From Chitinophaga pinensis (GTDB lineage: Bacteria; Bacteroidota; Bacteroidia; NS11-12g; UBA955), in the NCBI GenBank assembly GCA_945871905.1, contig CAMBXL010000003.1, forward strand, positions 186,001-250,000: 64,000 nt of DNA, written 5' to 3'. A model generated the notes under the pieces. That model worked only from the letters and a program-made list of their open reading frames with translations. It had not been told where the DNA came from and did not search any database. This document shows, one piece after another, positions 53,380 to 62,076 of the stretch (position 1 is the first letter of the stretch; each line of letters starts with the position of its first letter). A program made the position numbers and the translations under genes.

Positions 53380-53487
53380 ATACATTTATTTAAAATCCTA
53401 TATTTATCCCTTAAGATTTGATGGAAGATTTAAGAAGATTAAGCAACTTTTTCATGAATGGACTGAAACTATACCCCAATATTTAGA

Positions 53488-53813
53488 GATGTCATGTATG
53501 ACGTCCCTTCGGTGAACCTCATGATGAACGTTTTGCTATAATTGGGCGTCAGGCATGACGCAACTGCGATTAACGTCAAACTGAACGGTTTGAAAATGTC
53601 TGCTTTCATGTCGACGAAGGAGACATCTTTTCCCGACAGCTATTCAAAGGGAGCCGAGATTTCTCCGTTGTCAGAATGATAGCCATAAAAAATAGTGAGA
53701 CCTGTGCTGAATTAGATGCTGAATAAAAGTGCCCTTACTACAAGCCCCTTTCGCAACTTTTTCCAACATGACTTTCCATTTTGTTATACATACAGGCGTC
53801 AGATATGACGTCC
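53488..53813 (+). repeat. Three dispersed GTCA-N4-TGACG palindromes
   Basis: GATGTCATGTATGACGTCCC (53488-53507), GCGTCA-GGCA-TGACGC (53546-53561, perfect) and GGCGTCAGATATGACGTCC (53795-53813). They share the core (C/T)GTCA-N4-TGACG and bracket the hairpin element. Confidence 0.7.
53602..53683 (-). repeat. 82-bp long-hairpin dispersed element, copy C
   Basis: Same length and arms as the copy at 10157-10238 but on the other strand. The homology continues past the hairpin: both copies carry a TTCAG(T/C)ACAGGTC stretch about 40 nt before the element (53701-53722 here). Confidence 0.75.
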
Positions 53814-53814
53814 C

Positions 53815-53859
53815 TACTATTAACCATTATACTATTAACCATTATACTATTAACCATTA
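53815..53859 (+). repeat. Tandem repeat, 3 x 15 bp (TACTATTAACCATTA)
   Basis: Three perfect units in direct succession followed by a partial one, ending 33 bp before the ribD -7 box. Confidence 0.9.
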
Positions 53860-53891
53860 AACCATTATTCTTAAATACAAATAAGAATTGT

Positions 53892-53899
53892 TATTTTTG
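53892..53899 (+). promoter_or_regulatory. -7 promoter box (TATTTTTG), 4 nt before the ribD ATT
   Basis: TATTTTTG, then CCCT, then ATT at 53904. The same box-to-start spacing is seen at the crotonase, M1 peptidase, dxs and antitoxin genes. Confidence 0.65.
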
Positions 53900-53903
53900 C
53901 CCT

Positions 53904-54941
53904 ATTAATTTCCATCAAACATACCTTCAGTTGGCGTTCAACCTTGCTCAAAAAGGGTTTGGAATGGTGTCTCCAAATCCGATGGTTGGTTGTGTTATTG
54001 CGCACAATGAAAACATTATTGGTGAAGGCTATCACCAACAATATGGTGGACCACACGCCGAAGTCAATGCAATCAATGCTGTTACTGACCTTTCTTTACT
54101 TCGCGATTCAACCGTTTATGTTACATTAGAACCTTGCAGTCACTATGGCAAAACACCTCCATGTGCCAATCTACTTATACAACATGGGGTTAAAAAAGTA
54201 GTTATCGCCTGTTTGGACCCCAATCCACTAGTTGCGGGTAAGGGGGTTGCTTTACTTAAAGCTGCAGGCATTGAAGTTGAGGTGGGAATTCTAGAAAACG
54301 AAGCACTTGCAATGAATAAACGTTTTATTACCTATCACACCCGAAAGCGCCCTTATATTATTTTGAAATGGGCAATGTCTAAAGATGGCTATATGAGTCA
54401 CCCTGATACCAAACAAATTAGTGGACATAAAGCCCAACTAATGCTCCATCAATGGCGCACCCAAGAAGATGCATTTGTAATAGGAACTGAGACATTACTT
54501 ATAGACAATCCCCAACTAAACAGTCGTTTGGCTATTGGCAAAAATCCAATTCGAATGGCTATTGACTTCGATTTGAAATCGCAAAATCTGCCTTTGCATT
54601 TTTATGATCAGTCGCAAAAAACTTACCTATTGAATGGCAGGAAAGAAAGCAAAGAGGGTGAAGTAGAATTCTTAAAAATTGCCAATAAAAATCCAGATTC
54701 TATTGTTGAATGTTTGTACCAAAAGTCTATTCAGAGTATTGTAATAGAGGGTGGACAACGCTTGTTAAATAGTTTTATTAGTGCGGGTTTGTATGATGAA
54801 ATAAGGATTTTCAAATCCAAGCAACTCATCCTTAATGGTGGTCAATTAGCGCCAGAAATTCCTGAATTTAATGCAGCAATAAGTGATTTAGAGACAGACG
54901 AACTATTGGTTTATCAAAATACAAAACCTAATCCAGCATAA
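53904..54941 (+). CDS. ribD: Riboflavin biosynthesis deaminase/reductase RibD (ATT start proposed)
   Basis: 345 residues from ATT at 53904. The deaminase domain has HAE (51-53) and the zinc cysteines in LEPCSHYGKTPPC (78, 87); the reductase domain begins RPYIILKWAMSKDG. It performs two successive steps of riboflavin synthesis. The homologous N-terminus of the family (M-x-x-H-x-x-Y-M-x-x-x-L-x-L-A) aligns with INFHQTYLQLAFNLAQKG, so the ATT is in the place of the usual initiator. The first ATG (Met21) lies inside the conserved core; a TTG at 53931 would cut the first helix. No FMN riboswitch is seen upstream. Confidence 0.93.
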   Translation: MNFHQTYLQLAFNLAQKGFGMVSPNPMVGCVIAHNENIIGEGYHQQYGGPHAEVNAINAVTDLSLLRDSTVYVTLEPCSHYGKTPPCANLLIQHGVKKVVIACLDPNPLVAGKGVALLKAAGIEVEVGILENEALAMNKRFITYHTRKRPYIILKWAMSKDGYMSHPDTKQISGHKAQLMLHQWRTQEDAFVIGTETLLIDNPQLNSRLAIGKNPIRMAIDFDLKSQNLPLHFYDQSQKTYLLNGRKESKEGEVEFLKIANKNPDSIVECLYQKSIQSIVIEGGQRLLNSFISAGLYDEIRIFKSKQLILNGGQLAPEIPEFNAAISDLETDELLVYQNTKPNPA

Positions 54942-55618
54942 ACCGGCAAACCATTTATCCGTTTGGCATTGAGTGGTTTTAGGTATAAGGGTGCATTGAT
55001 GATAAAAATATTATTAAACGCCCTTAATCTTATTTGTAGGTTATTATAAAAGAATGAACGGGCTTTTACCTCGTATAAGCGCTCTATAAATTGCTGATTA
55101 CCGTAAGAAATAGCGTTTCTAAAAATTAATTTAGCGGCTATATTTCCTAAATCTCCCGATATTTTCATTATAAAATTCAGTCCTAAATCGCCATTAAGGG
55201 TGCTTTTCTCAAAAACTTGACCTGTATTTAGTAAAGTATTGGCTCTGGGATTAACACTTATTCCAAAAAAATCACTAGAAAGCGGTCGAATAATTCGGTA
55301 AAACAAGGGCGTTTCTATGTCTGCAGAAAAATTACCAATTCCATTAAACAAGGCATTGATAGCCATGGAAGAATCCATTTGATTAGAGATAATGGAATTA
55401 TTGATTGACATTCTGGTATTACCAACATAATCCGAAATTAGGCTATTGCTTATCACAACCGACTCACCCTGACTTGGTACACTTAGTTGGGCTATCCTAC
55501 TGCGTGAACTGTCCATGGTAAAATCAAAGAAATTGTACTTTATAGATTGTCTTTGGGAATACAGAGAACAAACCATAATACAATTTAGACTAATTAGTCC
55601 GGCTGAATAATACTTCAT
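54914..55618 (-). CDS. Hypothetical secreted protein
   Basis: 234 residues. Signal peptide MKYYSAGLISLNCIMVCSLYSQ, then a Ser/Asn/Ile-rich mature protein with amphipathic strands in the C-terminal half (NFIMKISGDLGNIAAKLIFRNAI, NNLQIRLRAFNNIFIINAPLYL) and a final Phe (YAGLGFVF), consistent with an outer-membrane or secreted beta protein. No family recognised. It overlaps the ribD 3' end by 28 bp in convergent orientation. Confidence 0.68.
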   Translation of the reverse strand: MKYYSAGLISLNCIMVCSLYSQRQSIKYNFFDFTMDSSRSRIAQLSVPSQGESVVISNSLISDYVGNTRMSINNSIISNQMDSSMAINALFNGIGNFSADIETPLFYRIIRPLSSDFFGISVNPRANTLLNTGQVFEKSTLNGDLGLNFIMKISGDLGNIAAKLIFRNAISYGNQQFIERLYEVKARSFFYNNLQIRLRAFNNIFIINAPLYLKPLNAKRINGLPVYAGLGFVF

Positions 55619-55794
55619 TTTAATGTTGTTTTAAGGGGTATGTAGAATACTTTGCATTTGTTATGGATTATTTAAAAACTACAACGCTGTAAAAAGTCAA
55701 GTTATTATAACTATTTTTATATTTTTTATTGTGCTGACTATCAAATAAAAAAATTATGGGTTAAAAATCACTTCCATAACTTTAAAAAATATCT

Positions 55795-55802
55795 TAGGTT
55801 TG
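55795..55802 (+). promoter_or_regulatory. -7 promoter box (TAGGTTTG) of the DMT transporter gene
   Basis: Fits TAnnTTTG and ends 6 nt before the ATG at 55809, which argues against the TTG starts at 55800 and 55803. Confidence 0.5.
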
Positions 55803-55808
55803 TTGTTC

Positions 55809-56657
55809 ATGATTTTCCTTCTGTTATCTGTTTTTTTATCCTCATTACTCTTTACTGGATTTAAGTGGTTGAGCCGACAGTCTGTCTATTTATTAATGGT
55901 TATATTAGGAAATTATATTAGTTGTATTGTTACAGCTTATATTATTAATAAGGGGTTTTCATTAACTTTTTTTAGTACTGCAGACATTATACAATGTTTG
56001 GGATTGGGAATTTTATTTTTCTTTACATTTTATGCAATGGGGTATTCATCGACACACATTGGTGTTGGAATAACAGGAGCTAGTACCAAAATGTCATTGG
56101 TCATTCCTGTTTTATTTGGAACACTTTTTTTGAATGAACCCTTTCATCTGTTTCAAATTTTTGGTTTTATAATGGCATTAATCTCCGTTGTTTTAATTTC
56201 TTACAATCCTCGCGACCACATCAGCAGAACACAACTGTTAATCCCCATTTTCATTTTTTTTAGTTCCGGATTAATAGACACCTTATTGAATATTATTCAA
56301 AGTACATTTGTTCAAAAGCAAGCTTCATTAGCCACAGGTATTGCCATCATTTTTACTGGTGCACTTATCAGTTCTATTGTTTTTATAGCAATAACAAATA
56401 GGGCTATTTTAACTCATACCCGTAGCCTATTATTTGGTTTTTTGTTAGGTATTCCCAATTACTTTTCTGTGTACTTTTTAATATTGGCATTAGGTTCCGG
56501 TTTGTTACCTTCTAATTTATTTTACATGATAAACAATACCGCCGTAATGCTATTATCGTTTTTATTAGCACTTGTATTGTTTAAAGAACAGATTAATTAT
56601 AGAAAGTTAATTGGTATTATAATGGCGGTTTTGGGTATTTATTTAACTTTGAAATAG
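55809..56657 (+). CDS. EamA/DMT-family transporter
   Basis: 282 residues with ten membrane helices in two five-helix halves (EamA fold). Typical spots are GASTKMSLVIPVLFGTLFLNEPF in the first half and NNTAVMLLSFLLALVLFKEQINYRKLIGIIMAVLGIYL at the end. Probably exports or imports small metabolites; the substrate cannot be inferred. Confidence 0.88.
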   Translation: MIFLLLSVFLSSLLFTGFKWLSRQSVYLLMVILGNYISCIVTAYIINKGFSLTFFSTADIIQCLGLGILFFFTFYAMGYSSTHIGVGITGASTKMSLVIPVLFGTLFLNEPFHLFQIFGFIMALISVVLISYNPRDHISRTQLLIPIFIFFSSGLIDTLLNIIQSTFVQKQASLATGIAIIFTGALISSIVFIAITNRAILTHTRSLLFGFLLGIPNYFSVYFLILALGSGLLPSNLFYMINNTAVMLLSFLLALVLFKEQINYRKLIGIIMAVLGIYLTLK

Positions 56658-56680
56658 TTTTTTTATCCAAAATAAATGAC

Positions 56681-56688
56681 TATTTTTG
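56681..56688 (+). promoter_or_regulatory. -7 promoter box (TATTTTTG) of the Xre-Fic gene
   Basis: Fits TAnnTTTG; 21 nt before the in-frame ATG at 56710. An out-of-frame ATG follows the box after 2 nt. Confidence 0.55.
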
Positions 56689-56709
56689 TCATGTTATTTT
56701 TTGTCATCA

Positions 56710-57759
56710 ATGAAAACTCAATTAAAAAATGCAAGAGAATCTAAAAACCTTAAAATAAAAGAGGTGGCTATTGCTATGTCAGTTGACCCCGCATTAGTTA
56801 GTAAATGGGAAAGTGGAGGAAGAAAACCTACCAAAGAACAAGTGATAAAACTGGCAGAAATTCTAGAAATAGATACAGAAAAACTATTGATAGAGTGGAT
56901 GAGTGAAGTTATTTTGTATGAAATAGGCAATGATGATTTGGCATTAAAAGCGATGCAACTAGCCGAAGAAAAAGTTAAGTTTGTACTCAAAGAAAACAGT
57001 CGTTCAGTATCCAAGTCGCTTTCAAAAATTTTAAAAGAAATAGATACACTAAAAAAGAAACTTACACAGTTTCGCCACATGGATAGTTACAGAATAGCCC
57101 AAGCGCTTGAGTTAGAATATACTTTTGAAAGCAACAGAATAGAGGGCAATACCTTAACTTTAAGAGAAACAGATTTGGTAATTAATGAAGGCATAACCAT
57201 TTCTGGCAAGAGTATGCGCGAGCATTTGGAGGCTATTAATCACAAAGAAGCTGTTGAGTATTTGAAACATTTGGTAGAAAAAAACACGGAACTAAAGGAG
57301 AGGGATATTTTACAACTTCACAATTTAATATTACGTGGCATAGACACTGAAAATGCTGGAAAATACAGAAACGTGCAAGTGATGATAAAAGGCAGCAAAC
57401 ACTTGCCTCCTCAGCCCTATTTAGTTGCCAAAGCAATGGAAGACCTAATGATTTGGTATCGCTTAAACGCCAAAACATTGCACCCCATTATATTAGCAGC
57501 GGAACTAAGCGAAAGGTTGGTTACTATTCATCCGTTTATAGATGGCAATGGCCGCACATCGCGTTTGATAATGAATTTGATATTGTTAAAACACGGTTAT
57601 GTGATAGCGAACATCAAAGGAGACGATGCAAACCGATTAAACTATTACAACTGCTTAGAAACCGCCCAAGTAACAAGCAATAAAGAATTGTTTTATGAAT
57701 TTGTTGCCGAGGTAGAGCGAGAAGCTTTAAAAAGGTATTTAGAGGTTTTAGGAGGATGA
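56710..57759 (+). CDS. Xre-family HTH / Fic AMP-transferase fusion protein
   Basis: 349 residues from the ATG at 56710. Residues 1-60 form an HTH_3 DNA-binding domain (LKNARESKNLKIKEVAIAMSVDPALVSKWESGGRKPT). A helical linker and a Fic domain follow, with the complete active-site motif HPFIDGNGRTSR (from His274), which moves AMP from ATP to target proteins. An inhibitory helix with S-N-R-I-E-G (141-146, class II type [S/T]xxxE[G/N]) lies ahead of it, so activity is probably self-restrained. The DNA-binding part suggests self-regulation. Targets unknown. Confidence 0.92.
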   Translation: MKTQLKNARESKNLKIKEVAIAMSVDPALVSKWESGGRKPTKEQVIKLAEILEIDTEKLLIEWMSEVILYEIGNDDLALKAMQLAEEKVKFVLKENSRSVSKSLSKILKEIDTLKKKLTQFRHMDSYRIAQALELEYTFESNRIEGNTLTLRETDLVINEGITISGKSMREHLEAINHKEAVEYLKHLVEKNTELKERDILQLHNLILRGIDTENAGKYRNVQVMIKGSKHLPPQPYLVAKAMEDLMIWYRLNAKTLHPIILAAELSERLVTIHPFIDGNGRTSRLIMNLILLKHGYVIANIKGDDANRLNYYNCLETAQVTSNKELFYEFVAEVEREALKRYLEVLGG

Positions 57760-57810
57760 TAGTTAACTAATTTTTAAAATATTCTCAAACTCTAAATATT
57801 TAGTTTTAAT

Positions 57811-57818
57811 TAATTTTG
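57811..57818 (+). promoter_or_regulatory. Possible -7 box (TAATTTTG) of yigZ
   Basis: Fits TAnnTTTG; 33 nt before the ATG at 57852. Confidence 0.4.
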
Positions 57819-57851
57819 CTCAATTTTAATATTGATAGGTAAAAGTCATAA

Positions 57852-58466
57852 ATGTTTGCTCTAAACACATACTCCATTATTACTGCCCCCCAAACTTCTG
57901 TTTACAAAAGCAAAGGGAGTCGTTTTATGGCTTTTGCTATACCCATAAAAAATGAAGAAGAGGCTAAAAAGGAAATCCAAAAACTTAAGCAAACCTATCC
58001 CGATGCCTCGCACCACTGTTATGCTTATGTGCTTAATTTTGATAAGCAAAATTACAGAACAAACGATGATGGAGAACCAGCCAATACTGCCGGTAACCCT
58101 ATTTTAAGACAGATTCAAAAACATGACCTTACCAATATTCTGGTAGTTGTGGTTCGATATTTTGGCGGTACATTATTGGGCGTTTCGGGCTTAATAGAAG
58201 CTTATGGCAAGGCTGCAGATGAGTGTTTGGCAATCTGTGAGAAATCGGTAAAATTGATTTTTGAGAAATATGAAATCTGTTGTGAATATGGACTTGAACA
58301 AGAAATCTATAAGGCTTGTAAACAATTTAATGGCCTCATTCACGTTATTGAAAATCAGGATTTATTTTGTGCTGAAATTAAAATACCTTTGCCCATGGTA
58401 GAGGGTTTTAAAAGTCTTTTACAAAAAAACTACAAAATACAATTTAAGTACATAGGCATTGCATGA
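57852..58466 (+). CDS. YigZ/IMPACT family protein
   Basis: 204 residues. The N-terminal UPF0029/IMPACT domain is shown by SKGSRFMAFAIPIKNEEEAKKEIQKLKQTYPDASHHCYAY, DDGEPANTAGNPIL and VVVVRYFGGTLLGVSGLIEAYG; a small C-terminal domain follows. The role in bacteria is unclear, perhaps linked to translation. Its TGA overlaps the next gene's ATG (ATGA). Confidence 0.93.
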   Translation: MFALNTYSIITAPQTSVYKSKGSRFMAFAIPIKNEEEAKKEIQKLKQTYPDASHHCYAYVLNFDKQNYRTNDDGEPANTAGNPILRQIQKHDLTNILVVVVRYFGGTLLGVSGLIEAYGKAADECLAICEKSVKLIFEKYEICCEYGLEQEIYKACKQFNGLIHVIENQDLFCAEIKIPLPMVEGFKSLLQKNYKIQFKYIGIA

Positions 58467-60868
58467 TATATAAGTTAGCAAAAATTTGGTTTCTGATTGG
58501 TTTTATTTCAGTAATAAATGCCCAAAGTTCGGATTTTTTCTCGGTGAAGGATGTCGAGAAATACCGCTTTGACCATTTGGAATTGAACAACGAAAATGAT
58601 GTTTCCTATTTTCTGAAAAATGCCTCGAAATTTAACTTTATTGAAGCACTAAAAATCAATCAAACATCCCAATTGCCTCTAATCATTGAGAAACTAGATG
58701 ATTTTTATGATCTTAAATTATTACAACTCAAGGATTATACAGGCGACCTTACAGCGGCTACTTTTGTCAATGAATTACCAATTGAAATCCTGCATTTGAG
58801 TGTAAAAGAGGATGAACTTAATCAACTTACTTTCCTTAAAAACCTCAACAAACTTTCTCACCTTTATCTCTATTTGGAAGGCAGACCTGAGGATTTTTCT
58901 CCATTAAAAAAACTGGCATCACTCAAGGAATTTCACTTAATAGCCGACTTACTTCCTACGCACATAGATGCGGTACTTGATGCCATTCAAAACCAATCAC
59001 AGTTGCAAGTACTTGGATTAAGTTTGGACCGTGTTACCGATTTACCTAAGCGTATTACAAAGTATATTACCCTTCCCAAATTGACCCTTTATGACAACTT
59101 ATCTGTGTTTACCAATAAAGGGATTGATGAATTGCTCGAAGAGAAAGTAAGCATTCAATATGCGCTTGCCAATGATTTGTTTTCAGGCATTGCCATCAGT
59201 TATTTGTCAAACAAAGAACAGCTCAATGAGTTTGAAATTGCCCATTTGAAAAAAATATACAATGGTGAATTGTTTATGACTCAAAACGAAGTAGAAAGTA
59301 ATGTTGATGGTACAGCCAAAATTACACAATACAACAAACCGTTTACCCCTACTTTTCCAATTACACCTGAGTTTAACCCTCCCTACGAAGCGATTAAAAA
59401 TAAACATGAAGTTTTTAAAATAAATCCTAATCTCCACAGTATTTTATATTCCAAATCAGGACTGAAAATTATTGTTCCTGCAGAGAGTTTTGTGAACACC
59501 GAAGAACAAGTCGTAAAAGACCCTGTTTACATTCAAATTCAGCAATTACAAACGCCTATTGAATTAACCTTTGCAGGTGTGGTTTTAAAAAACAAAAACG
59601 AGCAGTTTAACTCTAAATTTTTGGTAAACATTAATGCTACTAGTGAAAAGCAAAATATCCATTTAAAAGAAGGTCAATCCATCAAATTGCAACTGCCCGT
59701 GTCCACAGACAGTGCGCAAATACATTTCTATGATTACGAATCCAACTCTTGGCAAAATCTTCAATTATACCAACAGGTTTTTGGTTCTACCTTCACGCCT
59801 ATTGATTTTTATAAAATAGAGAATGATTTACAAACTGCTCCCTATCACCTAATAGACACTTCAAAATTCGAAACCCGCTTTCACAGTGGTAAGCATTATT
59901 CGCTTAGCGATGAACACAATAACAATCAGTTGATCTTTAAAAAGCAAACCTACTTTACCGACCTAGACCGAACTTGGACTAAGGATTATAACAAAAAAGG
60001 GCAACTGACTGGTTACAGATTAAAAAAGGGAAAAGTACTGGTTAAAATTCAAAAAGTAATTCCTAAAAAAAGAGCCGTTGACCGTCAATATTTTAAGATA
60101 ATAGACAAAACCAAAGAACTTATTATTCCAGAATTAAGGGTATTGCGTTCCATTAACTTTAATGTAAAAATAGACCCAAGTGACAAACGTGCTTTCAACA
60201 ACGATTACATTACAAATGCGCATTATTACGATGTAAAAATACATTGGAAATTGGGCAAAGAATATTGTGTAATTACCTTAAAAACCATTAATGGGTTTAA
60301 AACCTTAGAGGCTTGGATTACAGATACAGAAGATTTAAAAACAAAGAAAAAACAAATAAGGGCCTTTGCCAAAGCATACAAAAAATACGAGCAAGTAAGA
60401 GAAAAAAGAGCGAGAGAATTTGATGCTTTGAACTTGTTGCGTTATCAAGAGTTTGTAGATTATGAAAATCAGAAAATAAAGCAATTAGAAAAAGCCAATC
60501 AAACCACAGAATTAAAGATACAGCAGTTGGGCAGTTTTTCATTGTTATACAGCAAGGAACCCGAGTTTAGCACTCACTTAATTGCGCAATATACCGACGA
60601 ATCGGGCTTACCTATAGATGTCAAAGACTTGTACCTTATAGACAAACGCTATGCTACCACTTTTAAAATTTCGGTGGGCAATCTTTCCTTTAGTCCTTCA
60701 GAGTGTCAGTTTATCATTGCAACCGATTACAGCGGGCAGCTATACTATGCTAGCAAAAGCGACTTTAATTTATCAAGCTTAAAAAACAATTCCCTTACCT
60801 ACATACAACTTAAAAAAGTAAAATCTGAAATAGATACAGTTGACTTTTTTACGCCATTGACCAAATAA
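58463..60868 (+). CDS. Large secreted hypothetical protein with LRR-like N-terminus
   Basis: 801 residues. Signal peptide MIYKLAKIWFLIGFISVINAQ. Residues about 35-220 are spaced like weak leucine-rich repeats (LELNNENDVSYFL, LKLLQLKDYTG, EILHLSVKEDELNQL, SHLYLYLEG). A central beta-rich region (about 300-500) and a Lys-rich helical stretch (about 630-690, RAFAKAYKKYEQVREKRAREFDAL) follow. I recognise no family. It starts inside the yigZ stop and ends 4 bp before the MFS gene, so it is the middle gene of a three-gene unit. Probably periplasmic. Confidence 0.75.
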   Translation: MIYKLAKIWFLIGFISVINAQSSDFFSVKDVEKYRFDHLELNNENDVSYFLKNASKFNFIEALKINQTSQLPLIIEKLDDFYDLKLLQLKDYTGDLTAATFVNELPIEILHLSVKEDELNQLTFLKNLNKLSHLYLYLEGRPEDFSPLKKLASLKEFHLIADLLPTHIDAVLDAIQNQSQLQVLGLSLDRVTDLPKRITKYITLPKLTLYDNLSVFTNKGIDELLEEKVSIQYALANDLFSGIAISYLSNKEQLNEFEIAHLKKIYNGELFMTQNEVESNVDGTAKITQYNKPFTPTFPITPEFNPPYEAIKNKHEVFKINPNLHSILYSKSGLKIIVPAESFVNTEEQVVKDPVYIQIQQLQTPIELTFAGVVLKNKNEQFNSKFLVNINATSEKQNIHLKEGQSIKLQLPVSTDSAQIHFYDYESNSWQNLQLYQQVFGSTFTPIDFYKIENDLQTAPYHLIDTSKFETRFHSGKHYSLSDEHNNNQLIFKKQTYFTDLDRTWTKDYNKKGQLTGYRLKKGKVLVKIQKVIPKKRAVDRQYFKIIDKTKELIIPELRVLRSINFNVKIDPSDKRAFNNDYITNAHYYDVKIHWKLGKEYCVITLKTINGFKTLEAWITDTEDLKTKKKQIRAFAKAYKKYEQVREKRAREFDALNLLRYQEFVDYENQKIKQLEKANQTTELKIQQLGSFSLLYSKEPEFSTHLIAQYTDESGLPIDVKDLYLIDKRYATTFKISVGNLSFSPSECQFIIATDYSGQLYYASKSDFNLSSLKNNSLTYIQLKKVKSEIDTVDFFTPLTK

Positions 60869-60872
60869 TTAC

Positions 60873-62057
60873 ATGTTAAAAAAGCAGCTTTCCATTATAT
60901 TTTTAACTATTTTTATTGATTTATTGGGATTTGGTATTGTTATTCCAATATTACCAAGTTTGGTTGTTAGCGACTTGGGGAAACCAGAATACATGGTTGG
61001 TATTGTTGCAGCATTAGCGCCTTTTATGCAATTTCTGTTTGCGCCTTATTGGGGTAGCTTAAGCGACAGGAAAGGCCGCCGTCCTGTTATTTTGATTAGT
61101 ATTGTTATCACCTTTGTGGCCTACATCACCTTTTCGTTTGTCACCTCCATTTACATCTTAATATTATCGAGGGTTTTGGCGGGTTTGGGTTCAGGTAATT
61201 TTTCGGCCGCACAAGCTTATGTAGCAGATATATCACCTGCCGAGCGACGTGCCAAAAACATGGGATTAATAGGTGCTGCTTTTGGTTTAGGCTTTATTTT
61301 TGGACCGCCCATTGGTGGATTTTTAAAAGAGTATTACGGCATTGCATCCATTGGCTACTTTACATCAGCCTTGTGTTTAATCAACTTTGTATTTGCATTT
61401 ATTTTCCTTCCGGAGAGCAACCATCACAAGCAACATACCAAGCAATCATTGAAAGTGGTATTTAGTCAAATCAAATTGGCATTGAACAATAAAACCATTC
61501 GATTGATATTTATGATAAATGGTTTGTTTATTGCGGCATTCAGCATGATGCAAATAGCCTCACCATTGCTATGGAAACAACATTATGGATACGACGACAA
61601 GCAAGTAGGTTATATTTTTGGTTTTATTGGTTTGTGTTCGGTGTTGGTACAGGGTGGGTTGATAGGCTTATTTGTTAAATATTTAGGCGAAAAAAGAATG
61701 TTACTATTAGGGTCTTTGTTGATGAGTATTGGTTTGTTTACCATGCCTATTGTATCTGCAGAATTGTTTATTCCTATAGAGTTATTGGCTATTACGACCA
61801 TTGCATTGTCTAATGGATTGATAATGCCGGCCGCTAATGCGATTGTAAGCAAGCAGGCGCCTGCCAATCAGCAAGGAACTGTTCTTGGCGCCATGCAGAG
61901 TTTGGGTTCATTAGCACGCACCATAGGACCATTGTTTTCGGGTATATTGTACATGATATGGTATGCCATGCCCTATTTTACAGGCACCTTATTGATGTTA
62001 ATTTCATTTGGAATTTCAGCAGTTTTGTTAAAGAAAAATAGTGAAACGAAAAGTTAA
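60873..62057 (+). CDS. Major-facilitator transporter, TetA-like
   Basis: 394 residues, 12 membrane helices. Motif A as GSLSDRKGRRPVIL after helix 2 and motif C-like GAAFGLGFIFGPPIGG in helix 5 mark a drug:H+ antiporter of the TetA branch (FIDLLGFGIVIPILPSLV at the start is typical). The exported compound is unknown. Starts 4 bp after the preceding gene. Confidence 0.92.
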   Translation: MLKKQLSIIFLTIFIDLLGFGIVIPILPSLVVSDLGKPEYMVGIVAALAPFMQFLFAPYWGSLSDRKGRRPVILISIVITFVAYITFSFVTSIYILILSRVLAGLGSGNFSAAQAYVADISPAERRAKNMGLIGAAFGLGFIFGPPIGGFLKEYYGIASIGYFTSALCLINFVFAFIFLPESNHHKQHTKQSLKVVFSQIKLALNNKTIRLIFMINGLFIAAFSMMQIASPLLWKQHYGYDDKQVGYIFGFIGLCSVLVQGGLIGLFVKYLGEKRMLLLGSLLMSIGLFTMPIVSAELFIPIELLAITTIALSNGLIMPAANAIVSKQAPANQQGTVLGAMQSLGSLARTIGPLFSGILYMIWYAMPYFTGTLLMLISFGISAVLLKKNSETKS

Positions 62058-62063
62058 AATCCT

Positions 62064-62071
62064 TACCTTTG
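62064..62071 (+). promoter_or_regulatory. -7 promoter box (TACCTTTG) of the RNA candidate
   Basis: Fits TAnnTTTG; it begins 6 nt after the MFS stop codon and ends 5 nt before the 5' arm of the RNA's closing stem, so transcription should begin at about 62076-62077. Confidence 0.65.
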
Positions 62072-62076
62072 CACAT

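Larger units (their letters stand above)
53380..53903 (+). other. Second repeat island, no gene (about 524 bp)
   Basis: Contains three GTCAnnnnTGACG-type palindromes, a full copy of the 82-bp hairpin element in inverted orientation, and a 3 x 15-bp tandem repeat just before ribD. The ORF reading into ribD from 53781 only translates the tandem repeat and is not coding. Confidence 0.65.

Noticed and set aside
53781-53903. Upstream extension of ribD (repeated LLTII residues)
   Set aside because: It translates the 15-bp tandem repeat and lies before the ribD promoter box.
53850-53903. FMN riboswitch before ribD
   Set aside because: Only about 5-50 bp of AT-rich repeat DNA precede the start and no RFN-type conserved blocks are present.
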